Below are positions 39,424 to 50,019 of a DNA stretch of 64,000 nt, one piece after another. Under the pieces are notes generated by a model. It was not told the DNA's origin and searched no databases. It worked only from the letters and a program-made list of their open reading frames with translations. Origin of the DNA: Asticcacaulis excentricus (GTDB lineage Bacteria > Pseudomonadota > Alphaproteobacteria > Caulobacterales > Caulobacteraceae). The translations under genes and the position numbers were made by a program. Location of the stretch: the NCBI RefSeq assembly GCF_003966695.1, contig NZ_AP018828.1, forward strand, positions 526,001-590,000. The letters are read 5' to 3'. How positions within the stretch are numbered: the first letter of the stretch is position 1; each line of letters opens with the position of its first letter.

Positions 39424-41487
39424 ATGCCGATAGCTAAAGTCAATGGTGTCGAGGTCGAGTTCGAACCCGGCATGACCGTGCTTCAGGTGGCGGAGCTGGC
39501 GGGTGAGGAGATTCCCCGTTTCTGCTACCATGAGCGCCTGTCGATCGCCGGCAACTGCCGCATGTGCCTCGTCGAGGTGAAGCCCGGACCGCCGAAGCCG
39601 CAGGCTTCGTGTGCGCTGCCCGCCGCTGACGGTCAGGAAATCTTCACCAACACGCCGATGGTCAAGAAGGCGCGCGAAGGGGTGATGGAGTTCCTGCTCA
39701 TCAACCACCCGCTCGACTGCCCGATTTGCGATCAGGGCGGTGAATGCGATCTTCAGGATCAGGCCATGGGCTATGGCCGCGATGGCTCGCGCTATCAGGA
39801 AAACAAGCGCGCCGTCGAAGAAAAGTATCTTGGGCCGACGATCAAGACCTTCATGACGCGCTGCATCCAGTGCACGCGCTGTGTCCGCTTCTCGACCGAA
39901 GTCGCCGGTGTCACCGAAATGGGCATGATTTCGCGCGGGGAAAACGCCGAAATCACCTCCTATCTGGAACAGGCCGTGTCGTCGGAACTGTCGGGCAATC
40001 TCAATGACCTGTGCCCGGTCGGCGCCCTGACGCACAAGCCGTGGTCGTTCAACTACCGCCCGTGGGAACTGCAAAAGGTCGAAACCATCGACGTGCACGA
40101 CGCCCTTGGTGCGCATATCCGTATCGATTACCGCGGTTCGACCGTGCTGCGCGCCCTGCCGCGCCTGAAGGACGACATCAACGAGGAATGGCTGACGGAC
40201 AAGTCGCGCTATGCCGTCGATGGTCTGAGCCGTCAGCGTCTCGACCGTCCCTATGTGCGCAAGAACGGCAGCCTGACCCCGGCCTCGTGGGATGAGGCGC
40301 TCGACGCTGTGGCGGGCAAGCTGCAAGCGACGTCTGCGGACAAGGTCGGCGTGATCGCCGGTGACCTTCAGGACGCCGAAAGCCTGAAAGCGGCCAAGGA
40401 CCTGTTCACCTCTCTGGGCGTGAAAAACCTCGATTGCCGTCAGGCGGGTGAGGCCTTCGGTCCGGTTTCGGCCAACACGCCGCGCGAAGCCTGGCTCTTC
40501 AATTCCGGCATTGCCGGTATCGAAGAGGCCGATGTCATCCTGCTGATCGGCACCAATCCGCGCCTCGAAGCGCCGCTGATCAATGCGCGCATCCGCAAGT
40601 CGTGGCTCAAGGGTAAGACTCAGGTCGCCGTGATCGGCGAAGCCTGTGATCTGACCTATGATTACGCGCACTTAGGAACCGGCCCGAAAGCTCTGAAAGA
40701 GTTCAAGAAATCGGCTTTCCGTGATCTTTTGAAGGACGCGAAGAAGCCCGCGGTTCTGATCGGTTCCGGCGCGGTGTCGGGCGAAGAGGGGGCCGCTGTG
40801 CTGGCCCTGATCGCCAGCGAAATCCTTAAGCCCTACACTGTGGTGCGCGACGACTGGAACGGCTTCAACATCGTGCATCAGGCCGCTGCGCGCGTCGCGG
40901 GTCTCGACCTCGGCTTCGTGCCGGGTGAGGGCGGGCTGGATACGCAAGGTATCCTGAACGGTAAGCTGGATGTTGTGGTCCTGCTGGGTGCCGACGAGAT
41001 CGACACGGCCAAACTTAAGGGGTCGTTCGTGGTCTATGTCGGCTCGCACGGCGATGCCGGGGCCTCGGCGGCCGACGTTATCCTGCCGGGCGCGGCCTAT
41101 ACCGAAAAGTCGGGCCTTTACGTCAATATGGAAGGCCGCGTGCAGATTTCCGAACGCGCCGTCTTCCCGAAGGGCGAGGCCAAAGAGGACTGGGCCATCT
41201 TCCGCGCCCTGTCGGCCAAGCTGGGCAAGACCCTGCCTTACGACAGCCTGTCGGACCTGCGCCGCACTCTGATCACCGATCATCCGACCTTTGGCCGCAT
41301 CGACGCGCGCCCGACGCCTAAGGCGTTCGACGTGGCGATACTGGGGGCCAAGGGCGAGATCACCGGCGAAACCTTCGCCAGCACTATCAAAGACTTCTAC
41401 CTGACCAACCCCATCGCGCGGGCGTCCGTGGCCATGGCCGATATTTCGGCCACCCGGTCCGGTCCGGTGAGCCTGGCGGCGGAGTAA
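39424..41487 (+). CDS. nuoG: NADH-quinone oxidoreductase subunit G
   Basis: 687 aa, 75-kDa subunit. The N-terminal ferredoxin domain binds N1b (CYHERLSIAGNCRMC and a later Cys). HPLDCPICDQGGECDLQDQ holds the N5 ligands. RCIQCTRCVRF and DLCPVGAL bind N4. The rest is a molybdopterin-oxidoreductase-like fold without cofactor. I prefer the ATG at 39424 over a TTG at 39415; the family N-terminus fits. It is 6 bp ahead of nuoH. Confidence 0.97.
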   Translation: MPIAKVNGVEVEFEPGMTVLQVAELAGEEIPRFCYHERLSIAGNCRMCLVEVKPGPPKPQASCALPAADGQEIFTNTPMVKKAREGVMEFLLINHPLDCPICDQGGECDLQDQAMGYGRDGSRYQENKRAVEEKYLGPTIKTFMTRCIQCTRCVRFSTEVAGVTEMGMISRGENAEITSYLEQAVSSELSGNLNDLCPVGALTHKPWSFNYRPWELQKVETIDVHDALGAHIRIDYRGSTVLRALPRLKDDINEEWLTDKSRYAVDGLSRQRLDRPYVRKNGSLTPASWDEALDAVAGKLQATSADKVGVIAGDLQDAESLKAAKDLFTSLGVKNLDCRQAGEAFGPVSANTPREAWLFNSGIAGIEEADVILLIGTNPRLEAPLINARIRKSWLKGKTQVAVIGEACDLTYDYAHLGTGPKALKEFKKSAFRDLLKDAKKPAVLIGSGAVSGEEGAAVLALIASEILKPYTVVRDDWNGFNIVHQAAARVAGLDLGFVPGEGGLDTQGILNGKLDVVVLLGADEIDTAKLKGSFVVYVGSHGDAGASAADVILPGAAYTEKSGLYVNMEGRVQISERAVFPKGEAKEDWAIFRALSAKLGKTLPYDSLSDLRRTLITDHPTFGRIDARPTPKAFDVAILGAKGEITGETFASTIKDFYLTNPIARASVAMADISATRSGPVSLAAE

Positions 41488-41493
41488 GAGCAT

Positions 41494-42579
41494 ATGACAG
41501 ACGCTAATTTCTGGGCCGGTCCGTGGGGCTGGACGATCATCACCATCGGGCAGGCTCTCGCCGTTATCGTCGGCGTGATGGTCTCTCTGGCCTTCCTGCT
41601 GTGGGGTGACCGCAAGGTGTGGGCCGGCGTGCAGATGCGCAAAGGACCGAACGTCGTCGGTCCCTTCGGCCTGATGCAGTCCTTCGCCGACTTCTTCAAG
41701 TTCGTGCTGAAAGAAGTGATCATCCCCGCCGGGGCTGATAAGCCGGTCTTCCTGATCGCGCCGCTTCTGACCTTCGTTCTGGCCTTCATGTCGTGGGCGG
41801 TCATTCCGTTTGCGCCGGGCTGGGTGGTGTCGAACATCAATGTCGGCATCCTTTACCTGTTTGCCATTTCGTCGCTCGGTGTCTATGGCATCATCATGGG
41901 CGGCTGGGCCTCGAACTCGAAATACCCCTTCCTTGGCGGCCTGCGGTCCGCCGCGCAGATGGTGTCCTACGAAGTGTCGCTGGGCTTCATCATCATCACG
42001 GTCGTGCTGCTGGCCGGGTCGATGAACCTGTCGGATATCGTCAACAAGCAGGCGGGGGGCTTCTGGAACTGGAACTTCCTCGGCGGCGGTGGGCTTCTGG
42101 GCCTCGGCATCATCAAGCTGCCGGTCATGTTCGGCATGATGGTCATGTTCTACATTTCGGCGCTCGCCGAAACCAACCGTCCGCCGTTCGACCTGCCCGA
42201 AGCCGAATCCGAACTGGTCGCCGGTTATCAGGTCGAATATTCCTCGACGCCGTACCTGCTGTTCATGATCGGTGAATACGCCAACATCGTGCTGATGTGC
42301 GCCATGATCACCATCCTCTTCTTTGGCGGCTGGCAATCGCCCATCCCGATGGACTCGATCATTGCCCCCGGCACTCTGGCCTACACCCTGATCAGCCTCG
42401 GCTGGTTCATCGTCAAGGTGGTGTTCTGGTTCATCATGTTCGCCATCGCCAAGGCCATCGTACCGCGCTACCGCTACGATCAGCTTATGCGTCTGGGCTG
42501 GAAGGTCTTTCTGCCCCTGTCTCTCGTTGCCGTCGTTATCATCGCGGCCTACCAGGTTTTCGGAGGTAATTTCGCATGA
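41494..42579 (+). CDS. nuoH: NADH-quinone oxidoreductase subunit H
   Basis: 361 aa, eight or so transmembrane helices. It forms the membrane side of the quinone cavity. Family motifs include [20 protein letters not shown], the acidic loop [20 protein letters not shown] and the [11 protein letters not shown] region. It links the peripheral arm to the proton-pumping antiporter-like subunits. Its stop overlaps nuoI by 4 nt. Confidence 0.97.
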   Translation: MTDANFWAGPWGWTIITIGQALAVIVGVMVSLAFLLWGDRKVWAGVQMRKGPNVVGPFGLMQSFADFFKFVLKEVIIPAGADKPVFLIAPLLTFVLAFMSWAVIPFAPGWVVSNINVGILYLFAISSLGVYGIIMGGWASNSKYPFLGGLRSAAQMVSYEVSLGFIIITVVLLAGSMNLSDIVNKQAGGFWNWNFLGGGGLLGLGIIKLPVMFGMMVMFYISALAETNRPPFDLPEAESELVAGYQVEYSSTPYLLFMIGEYANIVLMCAMITILFFGGWQSPIPMDSIIAPGTLAYTLISLGWFIVKVVFWFIMFAIAKAIVPRYRYDQLMRLGWKVFLPLSLVAVVIIAAYQVFGGNFA

Positions 42580-43067
42580 TCGGCCGTCTTGTCCAAGCCG
42601 CCAAGGGCGCGCTGCTGCTTGACTTCGTCGGGGCCACGGGCCTTGCCGTGAAATATATGTTCAAGCCGAAGAAGACCATCAACTACCCGTTCGAGAAGGG
42701 GCCGATCAGCCCGCGCTTCCGCGGTGAACACGCCCTGCGTCGCTATCCTAATGGCGAAGAGCGCTGCATCGCCTGCAAGCTGTGCGAAGCGATCTGCCCG
42801 GCTCAGGCCATCACCATTGAGGCCGAACCGCGCGAGGACGGGTCGCGCCGCACGACGCGCTACGACATCGACATGGTGAAGTGCATCTATTGCGGCCTGT
42901 GTCAGGAAGCCTGTCCGGTCGATGCCATTGTCGAAGGCCCGAACTTCGAATTCGCCACCGATACGCGCGAAGAACTGTACTACGACAAGTCGAAGCTGCT
43001 GGCCAATGGCGACCGCTGGGAGCGCGAGATTGCACGCGCCCTCGAACTGGACGCGCCTTACCGTTAA
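42576..43067 (+). CDS. nuoI: NADH-quinone oxidoreductase subunit I
   Basis: 163 aa with two 4Fe-4S clusters, N6a and N6b. The ligands are in [16 protein letters not shown] and [16 protein letters not shown]. The N-terminal amphipathic helix anchors it at the membrane. It carries electrons from NuoG toward N2 in NuoB. A 199-bp gap with palindromes follows before nuoJ, the only long interruption in the operon. Confidence 0.97.
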   Translation: MIGRLVQAAKGALLLDFVGATGLAVKYMFKPKKTINYPFEKGPISPRFRGEHALRRYPNGEERCIACKLCEAICPAQAITIEAEPREDGSRRTTRYDIDMVKCIYCGLCQEACPVDAIVEGPNFEFATDTREELYYDKSKLLANGDRWEREIARALELDAPYR

Positions 43068-43076
43068 GGCGCGTGA

Positions 43077-43160
43077 GCGCGTTCCGAAAAGTGTGAAGCG
43101 GTTTTCGGAAACAAACGCGCGACAAGAGAGTAAGAGCGCTTCCCAATCGGGAAGTGCTCT
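43077..43160. repeat. Palindromic intergenic mosaic element (RIME-like) between nuoI and nuoJ
   Basis: Two adjacent hairpins. The first (43077-43120) nests TTCCGAAAA/TTTTCGGAA inside GCGCGT/ACGCGC. The second (43133-43160) pairs AGAGCGCTTCCC with GGGAAGTGCTCT, with one G-T pair. The CCGAAAAGTGTGAAGCGG core recurs in intergenic repeats of many alphaproteobacteria. It may act as an RNA-stability or processing site inside the nuo transcript. Confidence 0.75.
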
Positions 43161-43266
43161 GGAATATCCACCGATTCCGTAAGGATATGCCTTGCGGGAT
43201 CACAGTCTGAGGGGCTAGGGAGCGATCCCGAACCCGCAAAGTAGAGAAGGGGCGGAGGTCCCGATC

Positions 43267-43875
43267 ATGCTGGCAATAGCCTTTTACATTCTGGCGGCCG
43301 TGACCGTCGTATCGGGGGCGCTGGTGATTACCGCGCGCAACCCGGTGCACTCGGTGCTGTTTCTGATCCTCGCCTTCTTTTCGGCGGCGGGCCTGTTCGT
43401 CCTGATGGGGGCGGAATTCCTCGCCATGCTGCTGGTCGTCGTCTATGTCGGCGCGGTGGCGGTCCTCTTCCTCTTCGTCGTCATGATGCTGGATGTGGAC
43501 TTCACCAAGCTGCGGCAGGGCTTCGCCAACTACCTCCCCATCGGCATGGTGGTCGGTATTCTTCTGCTGATCGAGCTGATCATGATCTCCTCGGCCGTGG
43601 CCCAGCGCGGTGCCGCTGCGGGTCAATCGCCGCAGGTTTATGGCGCGGAGATGAGCAATATCGAAGCCATCGGTCGCGTGCTCTACACAGATTACGTCTA
43701 TGTCTTCCAGGCGGCGGGTCTGGTGCTTCTGGTGGCCATGATCGGCGCCATCGTGCTGACGCTCCAGCACCGCACCTATGTTAAACGCCAAGACATCCAC
43801 ACCCAGGTGACGCGCCGCCGCAAGGACGCCGTGGCCATCGTCAAGGTCAAAACCGGCGAAGGAATCAAGGAATGA
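43267..43875 (+). CDS. nuoJ: NADH-quinone oxidoreductase subunit J
   Basis: 202 aa, five transmembrane helices. The third carries the conserved [18 protein letters not shown], whose pi-bulge links the quinone site to the proton channels. The hydrophilic C-terminal tail ([20 protein letters not shown]) is typical for the alphaproteobacterial version. It overlaps nuoK by 4 nt. Confidence 0.96.
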   Translation: MLAIAFYILAAVTVVSGALVITARNPVHSVLFLILAFFSAAGLFVLMGAEFLAMLLVVVYVGAVAVLFLFVVMMLDVDFTKLRQGFANYLPIGMVVGILLLIELIMISSAVAQRGAAAGQSPQVYGAEMSNIEAIGRVLYTDYVYVFQAAGLVLLVAMIGAIVLTLQHRTYVKRQDIHTQVTRRRKDAVAIVKVKTGEGIKE

Positions 43876-44180
43876 CTATCGGTCTTGAACACTATCTGAT
43901 CGTTTCGGCCATCCTGTTCACCATCGGGGTGTTCGGCATCTTCATGAACCGCCGCAACATCATCATCATCCTGATGTCGATCGAACTGATCCTGCTCGCG
44001 GTCAATATCAACTTCGTCGCCTTCTCGACGCACCTGCATAATGTGCAGGGTCAGATCATGGCGATGTTCGTCCTCACCGTTGCGGCTGCGGAAGCGGCGG
44101 TCGGTCTGGCTATTCTTGTGACGTTCTTCCGTAACCGCGGTGACATCGAAGTCGATGACGCCAGCATGATGAAGGGCTAA
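43872..44180 (+). CDS. nuoK: NADH-quinone oxidoreductase subunit K
   Basis: 102 aa, three transmembrane helices, normal length. It carries conserved membrane glutamates in [20 protein letters not shown] and [13 protein letters not shown], part of the proton path. An MrpC homologue. Translation is coupled to nuoJ; nuoL starts 8 bp later. Confidence 0.97.
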   Translation: MTIGLEHYLIVSAILFTIGVFGIFMNRRNIIIILMSIELILLAVNINFVAFSTHLHNVQGQIMAMFVLTVAAAEAAVGLAILVTFFRNRGDIEVDDASMMKG

Positions 44181-44188
44181 GGGAAGTC

Positions 44189-46261
44189 ATGCAAAATCTG
44201 GTTACGATCCTTGTTCTGGCCCCGCTTCTAGGGGCTCTGGTCGCGGGCCTGTTCGGGCGCAAGATCGGTGACATCGCCTCTCAGGCGGTGACCACCGGGC
44301 TGCTCTTCCTGTCCTGCGCCCTGTCGTGGTACACCTTTGCCCAGCACACTTGGGGCGGCCTTGAGCCCTTCACCGTAAAGCTGCTCGACTTTATCAATAT
44401 CGGCACCTTCCACTCGGCGTGGTCGATCCGTATTGATGCCCTGTCGGCCACCATGCTGATCGTGGTGACCTCGGTCTCCTCGCTGGTTCACCTCTATAGC
44501 TGGGGCTACATGGCCGAAGACCCCAGCCGTCCGCGCTTCTTCGCCTACCTGTCGCTGTTTACCTTCGCCATGTTGATGCTGGTGACGGCGGCCGACTTCA
44601 TGCAGCTCTTCTTCGGCTGGGAAGGCGTCGGTCTGGCCTCCTACCTGCTGATCGGCTTCTGGTTCCAGAAGGACTCGGCGTCTTCGGCGGCCATCAAGGC
44701 CTTCGTCGTCAACCGTGTCGGCGACTTCGGCTTCGCGCTGGGCATTATGACCATCTACTGGATGTTCGGGACCATCAACTTCCACGAACTGTTCCCGCTG
44801 ATCGCCGCCAAGGCCAACACCACTTGGATGTTCCTCGGCCACAGCTTCTCGGCGCTCGATCTGGCCGCCTTCCTTCTGTTCATCGGGGCCATGGGTAAGT
44901 CGGCGCAGTTCTTCCTGCACACCTGGCTGCCGGACGCCATGGAAGGCCCGACGCCGGTGTCGGCCCTGATCCACGCCGCCACCATGGTTACCGCCGGCGT
45001 GTACATGGTCTGCCTGCTGTCGCCGTTGTTTGAATACGCGCCGGTGGCCAAGATGATCGTCACCTATATCGGGGCCATCACCGCCATTTTCGCCGCCTCC
45101 ATCGGCTTCACGCAGAACGACATCAAGCGCGTCATCGCCTTCTCGACCTGTTCGCAGCTCGGCTACATGTTCTTCGCTGCGGGCGTCGGTGCCTATGAGG
45201 CGGCCATGTTCCACCTGTTTACCCACGCCTTCTTCAAGGCGCTGCTGTTCCTTGGGGCCGGGTCGGTCATCCACGGGATGCACCACGAGCAGGATATGCG
45301 TCACATGGGCGGTCTGGCCAAGTATCTGCCGGTCACCTATGCGGCCATGACCATCGGCACCATCGCCATCACCGGCTTGGGCATCCCCTACACGCAAATC
45401 GGTTTCGCGGGCTTCTTCTCGAAGGACATGATCATCGAAACCGCGTGGGCGGCCCATAATACGCCGCAGGGCATGTTCGCCTTCGTGATCGGTATTCTGG
45501 CAGCCCTTCTGACGGCCTTCTATAGCTGGCGTCTGGCCTTCATGACCTTCCACGGCAAGAAGCACTGGGAAGCGGCGCACGACGATCATCACGCGCACGG
45601 CCATGACGACCACGCGCACGCTGCTGTCGCTCACGCGCACGACGATCACGCCCACGCTCATGGTCACGACGATCACCACGGCCATGCGCATACGCCGCAC
45701 GAAAGCCCGATCGTCATGCTGATCCCGCTGATCGTGCTGTCGATCGGTGCGGTGGCGGCCGGTTTCGTCTTCGCGCCGTACTTTATCGGCGATCACGCGC
45801 ACGCCTTCTGGGGCCACGCCATCCAGCACGGACCGCACAACCACGTCCTGCATGAGGCGCACCACATCGAGGAAGCCTGGGTTAAGTGGGCACCGCTGGT
45901 GGTCACCCTGATCGGTACAGCTCTGGCTGTGTACTTCTACCTGCTGAAGCCCGCCCTGCCCAAGGCCATGGCCGCGCGCAAGGGGCCTCTGTACACCTTC
46001 CTGTACAACAAGTGGTTCTTCGATGAGCTGTATCAGGGGACCTTCGTCAAGGGGGCCAAGGCGCTCGGCGACCTGTTCTGGAAGGTGCTCGATGTGAAAA
46101 TCATCGACGGCCTGGGCCCGAACGGTGCCGCCTGGACGGCGCTGAAATCGGCGCAGCGTCTGGTCAAGACCCAGACGGGCTATGTCTATCACTACGCCTT
46201 CGTCATGTTCCTCGGCATCGCGGGTCTTCTGACCTGGGTTGTCTTCGGTATGGCGCGATAG
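44189..46261 (+). CDS. nuoL: NADH-quinone oxidoreductase subunit L, with histidine-rich insertion
   Basis: 690 aa, distal antiporter-like pump subunit with about sixteen helices and a lateral amphipathic helix. Core motifs are [38 protein letters not shown] and the helix-breaking lysine region. Residues 464-504 form a hydrophilic segment with 18 histidines among 41 residues, alternating with Asp and Ala, in a loop between helices near the C-terminus. A second His cluster follows at about 530-560. It is longer than E. coli NuoL (613 aa) largely because of this region. Confidence 0.96.
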   Translation: MQNLVTILVLAPLLGALVAGLFGRKIGDIASQAVTTGLLFLSCALSWYTFAQHTWGGLEPFTVKLLDFINIGTFHSAWSIRIDALSATMLIVVTSVSSLVHLYSWGYMAEDPSRPRFFAYLSLFTFAMLMLVTAADFMQLFFGWEGVGLASYLLIGFWFQKDSASSAAIKAFVVNRVGDFGFALGIMTIYWMFGTINFHELFPLIAAKANTTWMFLGHSFSALDLAAFLLFIGAMGKSAQFFLHTWLPDAMEGPTPVSALIHAATMVTAGVYMVCLLSPLFEYAPVAKMIVTYIGAITAIFAASIGFTQNDIKRVIAFSTCSQLGYMFFAAGVGAYEAAMFHLFTHAFFKALLFLGAGSVIHGMHHEQDMRHMGGLAKYLPVTYAAMTIGTIAITGLGIPYTQIGFAGFFSKDMIIETAWAAHNTPQGMFAFVIGILAALLTAFYSWRLAFMTFHGKKHWEAAHDDHHAHGHDDHAHAAVAHAHDDHAHAHGHDDHHGHAHTPHESPIVMLIPLIVLSIGAVAAGFVFAPYFIGDHAHAFWGHAIQHGPHNHVLHEAHHIEEAWVKWAPLVVTLIGTALAVYFYLLKPALPKAMAARKGPLYTFLYNKWFFDELYQGTFVKGAKALGDLFWKVLDVKIIDGLGPNGAAWTALKSAQRLVKTQTGYVYHYAFVMFLGIAGLLTWVVFGMAR

Positions 46262-46277
46262 GGGAGAGCTTTTAAGT

Positions 46278-47780
46278 ATGTCACCGGTAATCCCCAATCT
46301 TCTCAGCCTTATTACCTTCCTGCCACTGGTAGGGGCGTTGGCCATCCTTGGCGTCAAATGGGTTTCGCGCAAGGATGACGCCAGCGTCATCGAGCGCAAT
46401 GCCAAGTGGATCGCCCTGTGGACGACGCTGGCGACGCTGGCGCTGACGGTCGTCCTGCTGGCGGGCTTCGACCGCACCACTACCGACTATCAGTTCGTGG
46501 AAAAGGTGCAGTGGTTCAGCTTCCTGAGCTACCACATGGGCGTCGATGGCATTTCGGTGCTGTTCGTGGCCCTGACGGCGCTGCTGATGCCGCTGTGCAT
46601 CCTCGCCTCGTGGGACTCGGTCAAGACCCGCCTCGTCGAATATATGATCGCCTTCCTTGTGCTGGAAACGCTGGTCATCGGCGTGTTCACCGCGCTCGAC
46701 CTGTTCCTCTTCTACGTCTTCTTCGAAGGCGGTCTGGTCCCGATGTTCCTGATCATCGGTATCTGGGGCGGCAAGGACCGTATCTACGCGGCCTACAAGT
46801 TCTTCCTCTATACCCTTTTGGGGTCCGTTCTGATGCTGGCGGCCATGCTGTACATGGTCAGCGTCGCGGGCACGTCGGACATCCCGACCCTTTCGACCTA
46901 CGCCTTCTCGCAAGCGGCGCAGCCGTGGCTGTGGTTCGCCTTCTTCGCCTCGTTCGCGGTGAAGATGCCGATGTGGCCGGTGCACACCTGGTTGCCCGAC
47001 GCCCACGTGCAGGCCCCGACGGCGGGCTCGGTCATGCTGGCCGGTATCCTGCTGAAGCTCGGCGGCTACGGATTCATCCGCTTCAACCTGCCGATGTTCC
47101 CGCACGCCTCGGAGCTTTTCACGCCCTTCGTGCTGACCCTGTCGGTGATCGCCATCGTCGTGACCTCGCTGATCGCCTTCCGTCAGACGGATATCAAGAA
47201 GCTCATCGCCTATTCGTCAGTCGCGCACATGGGTTTCGTGACTATGGGGATCTTCGCCGGTAATCAGGCGGGCGTGCAGGGCGCGGTCTATCAGATGATT
47301 TCGCACGGCTTTATCTCTGGTGCGCTCTTCCTCTGCGTCGGTGTGGTCTATGACCGCTGGCACACGCGCGAAATCGCCTTCTACGGCGGTCTGACCAAGC
47401 TGATGCCGCACTTCGCCTTCGTCTTCCTGCTGTTTACCATGGCCAATGTCGGCTTGCCGGGCACGTCGGGCTTTGTCGGGGAAATCCTGACCATGACCGG
47501 CCTCTATCAGGCTTCGACCTGGGCCGCGCTGGTCGCCGCCACGGGTGTCATCCTGTCGGCCATGTACGCCCTGACCCTGTTCAAGCGCGTCATGTACGGC
47601 GAGGTGACCAATGAACAGCTCAAGGGCCATCCGGACCTGAGCTTGCGCGAAAAAATCATCTTTGCGCCCCTGATCGCGGGGACGCTGCTGCTGGGTATCT
47701 ATCCGGCCTTTGTATTTGACTTTACCACCGCCAGCGTGGACGCCGTTGTGGCGACGTACCGCGCTGTTATCGGCGGATAG
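46278..47780 (+). CDS. nuoM: NADH-quinone oxidoreductase subunit M
   Basis: 500 aa from the ATG at 46278. Antiporter-like pump subunit with MrpA/D-type helices; [20 protein letters not shown] and [18 protein letters not shown] are family signatures, the latter with the essential TM5 glutamate. An upstream ATG at 46239 lies inside nuoL and gives an atypical N-terminus. GGGGAGAG lies about 10 nt before the chosen start. Confidence 0.96.
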   Translation: MSPVIPNLLSLITFLPLVGALAILGVKWVSRKDDASVIERNAKWIALWTTLATLALTVVLLAGFDRTTTDYQFVEKVQWFSFLSYHMGVDGISVLFVALTALLMPLCILASWDSVKTRLVEYMIAFLVLETLVIGVFTALDLFLFYVFFEGGLVPMFLIIGIWGGKDRIYAAYKFFLYTLLGSVLMLAAMLYMVSVAGTSDIPTLSTYAFSQAAQPWLWFAFFASFAVKMPMWPVHTWLPDAHVQAPTAGSVMLAGILLKLGGYGFIRFNLPMFPHASELFTPFVLTLSVIAIVVTSLIAFRQTDIKKLIAYSSVAHMGFVTMGIFAGNQAGVQGAVYQMISHGFISGALFLCVGVVYDRWHTREIAFYGGLTKLMPHFAFVFLLFTMANVGLPGTSGFVGEILTMTGLYQASTWAALVAATGVILSAMYALTLFKRVMYGEVTNEQLKGHPDLSLREKIIFAPLIAGTLLLGIYPAFVFDFTTASVDAVVATYRAVIGG

Positions 47781-47791
47781 GAGCGCCCCTT

Positions 47792-49225
47792 ATGGATTTG
47801 ACATCGGCTCTTCATCTGGCCCTTCCGGAACTGATACTGGCGGTTTCCGTACTCGGCATCCTCGTCTATGGGGCGCTGCGCGGTGACAAGGCGGCAGGCT
47901 CGGTCGCGGCGCTATGCGGTGCGGCCCTGATCGCGGCGGCCTTTGCCGCGGCCTTTAACGGTCACGGTAAGGTCTTCAACGGGTCCTTCATCGCTGACGG
48001 CGTGGCCAATTTCGCCAAGACCTTCATCTACATCGCCTCGGCTCTGGTGGTGGTGCTGGCGCGCGGCTATTTCGAGCGTCAGAACAATAACCGCTTCGAA
48101 TTCCCGATCCTCGTCACCCTGTCGGCCATCGGCATGAGCATGATGGTCTCGGCAGGCGACCTGATCGCCCTCTATATCGGCCTCGAACTGAATTCGCTGG
48201 CGGCCTATGTCATGGCGGCCTTCCGCCGTGACGACGCCAAGGGTTCGGAAGCCGGTCTGAAGTATTTCGTGCTGGGGTCGCTGTCTTCGGGTCTGCTGCT
48301 CTACGGCATCTCGCTGGTCTATGGCTTTGCGGGCTCGATGAATTTCGACGCCATCGCCGCCTCGGCTCAGGCCAATATGCAGGTCGGCCTGATCTTCGGT
48401 CTGGTCTTCGTCATTGCCGGTCTGGCCTTCAAGGTCTCCGCCGCGCCGTTCCACATGTGGACGCCGGACGTCTATGAAGGCGCGCCGACCCCGGTCGTGG
48501 CCCTGTTCGCCGGCGCTCCGAAGTTTGCCGCTCTGGTGCTGCTGGCGCGCGTCCTCAACGACGCCTTTGCTGGTCTGCACGATCAGTGGGCGCAGGTGCT
48601 GCTCGCCATTGCCACCCTGTCCTTCCTGATCGGCGGCCTCGGCGGCCTGATGCAAAAGGACTTCAAGCGCCTGCTGGCCTATTCGTCGATTGCCAATATG
48701 GGGTACGCCATGCTGGCCCTGGCGGCCGGTACGGACAAGGGCGTCATGGCATTGCTGCTGTTCTCGGTCCTGTACATGGTCGATACGCTGGGCCTGTTCT
48801 CCGCGCAGATCGCCCTGTCGCGCAAGGGCATTGCCGTCAGCAAGATCGACGACCTGTCGGGTCTGTCCAAGGTCGATATGAAGCTGACCATCGCCCTCAC
48901 GGTGCTGGCCCTGTCGGTGCTGGGGATGCCACCCTTCTCAGGCTTCTGGGGCAAGTTCTTCGTCTTCGGGGCGGCCCTCGAAGCCGGTTACTGGGGCTTT
49001 GCCGTGGCCGGTCTGGTGGCTTCGGTCATCGCGGCCTTCTATTACCTGCGTATCATCAAGGTGATGTGGTTCGATGGGGATAAGGGCGAGCTGGACAAGG
49101 CCCCGTTCGAGGCCAAGTGGATTGCCTATGCGGCCGCCGCCTTTGCCTTCCCGATCGCGGCCTTCGCCCTGTCGGGGCTCTATCCCCTAGCGGAAATAGC
49201 GGTCAAAAGCTTTGGCCTGAACTAA
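47792..49225 (+). CDS. nuoN: NADH-quinone oxidoreductase subunit N
   Basis: 477 aa, about fourteen helices. Antiporter-like subunit next to NuoK; signatures include LYIGLELNSLAAYVM, APFHMWTPDVYEGAPTPV and LGMPPFSGFWGKFF. Last structural gene of the complex I operon, 11 bp after nuoM. A palindromic element with a T run follows within 30 bp of the stop. Confidence 0.96.
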   Translation: MDLTSALHLALPELILAVSVLGILVYGALRGDKAAGSVAALCGAALIAAAFAAAFNGHGKVFNGSFIADGVANFAKTFIYIASALVVVLARGYFERQNNNRFEFPILVTLSAIGMSMMVSAGDLIALYIGLELNSLAAYVMAAFRRDDAKGSEAGLKYFVLGSLSSGLLLYGISLVYGFAGSMNFDAIAASAQANMQVGLIFGLVFVIAGLAFKVSAAPFHMWTPDVYEGAPTPVVALFAGAPKFAALVLLARVLNDAFAGLHDQWAQVLLAIATLSFLIGGLGGLMQKDFKRLLAYSSIANMGYAMLALAAGTDKGVMALLLFSVLYMVDTLGLFSAQIALSRKGIAVSKIDDLSGLSKVDMKLTIALTVLALSVLGMPPFSGFWGKFFVFGAALEAGYWGFAVAGLVASVIAAFYYLRIIKVMWFDGDKGELDKAPFEAKWIAYAAAAFAFPIAAFALSGLYPLAEIAVKSFGLN

Positions 49226-49250
49226 CGCACTGTTGACGTAGCCTGATTTA

Positions 49251-49288
49251 TGGGGTGCAGGGGTTTGTAACCCCTGCATCTTTTTTTC
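49251..49288 (+). terminator. Terminator-like palindrome after nuoN
   Basis: TGCAGGGGTT pairs with AACCCCTGCA around a 3-nt loop, followed by TCTTTTTTT. It is also the inverted copy of the palindromic element found at 52478-52504 and 63894-63920. It ends only a few bases before the birA start codon. Confidence 0.8.
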
Positions 49289-49290
49289 AT

Positions 49291-50019
49291 ATGACACCTG
49301 TTGATCTGTTTGAAACCCTGACATCTACCCAGACTGAAGCCCTGAACCGGCTGCGGGCGGGAGATTGCGGCCCGCGCTGGATATGTGCGCAGCGCCAAAC
49401 CGCTGGGCAGGGGCGTATGGGGCGTCAATGGGACGGGCCGTCGGGCAATCTGATGGCCTCGTGGTACGGGGTGCTGCCGGTCGAGATGCGCCGCGTGACG
49501 CAACTGTCCTTTGTGGCGGCGCTGGCGGTAACCGACGCGATCCGTCCCTTGCTTAGCGTGCCCGACCCCCTGAAGATCAAATGGCCGAACGACGTCCTTT
49601 ACGATGGCCGCAAGCTGTGCGGTATTCTGGCCCAGAGCGAAACCCTTGCTTCGGGGCTGGGGGTGGTCATCGGCATCGGCATCAATATCGCCGAAGCGCC
49701 GAAGGGGCTGAGCTATGGCACGGCGGCGGTCAACGACCTAACGGCGCAACCGCAAACCGTCGAAAGCGTCCTCGAAGCCCTCGATGCGGCCCTGACGCGG
49801 CGTCTGGACGACTGGCTTGCGCATGGCTTTGAAGCCACAGCCGCGCAGTGGTGGGATCAGGCCTATGGCCGCGACCGCCTCTGTCTGATAGAGCAACACC
49901 CTCAGGCCCGGACGGGAACGATTCTTGGCCTTGATGACTATGGCGCGCTGCGCGTCAGAGACCCGGACGGCACGATCCACGTGATCGCCAGCGGGTCCGT
50001 TTCGTATCCGGAGGCCTGA
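49291..50019 (+). CDS. birA: Biotin--[acetyl-CoA-carboxylase] ligase
   Basis: 242 aa from the ATG at 49291. The catalytic core has [20 protein letters not shown] (the biotinyl-AMP loop, variant of GRGRxGRxW), [18 protein letters not shown] and VIGIGINI. There is no N-terminal helix-turn-helix, so it is a monofunctional ligase and not the E. coli-type repressor. No Shine-Dalgarno is visible and a T run immediately precedes the start. An in-frame GTG at 49255 lies inside the hairpin. Its stop overlaps coaX (TGATG). Confidence 0.9.
   Translation: MTPVDLFETLTSTQTEALNRLRAGDCGPRWICAQRQTAGQGRMGRQWDGPSGNLMASWYGVLPVEMRRVTQLSFVAALAVTDAIRPLLSVPDPLKIKWPNDVLYDGRKLCGILAQSETLASGLGVVIGIGINIAEAPKGLSYGTAAVNDLTAQPQTVESVLEALDAALTRRLDDWLAHGFEATAAQWWDQAYGRDRLCLIEQHPQARTGTILGLDDYGALRVRDPDGTIHVIASGSVSYPEA

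Noticed and set aside
44228-46480. 750-residue open frame antisense to nuoL and the nuoM start
   Set aside because: Shadow of nuoL codon bias; the product is a His/Arg/Asp-rich low-complexity string.
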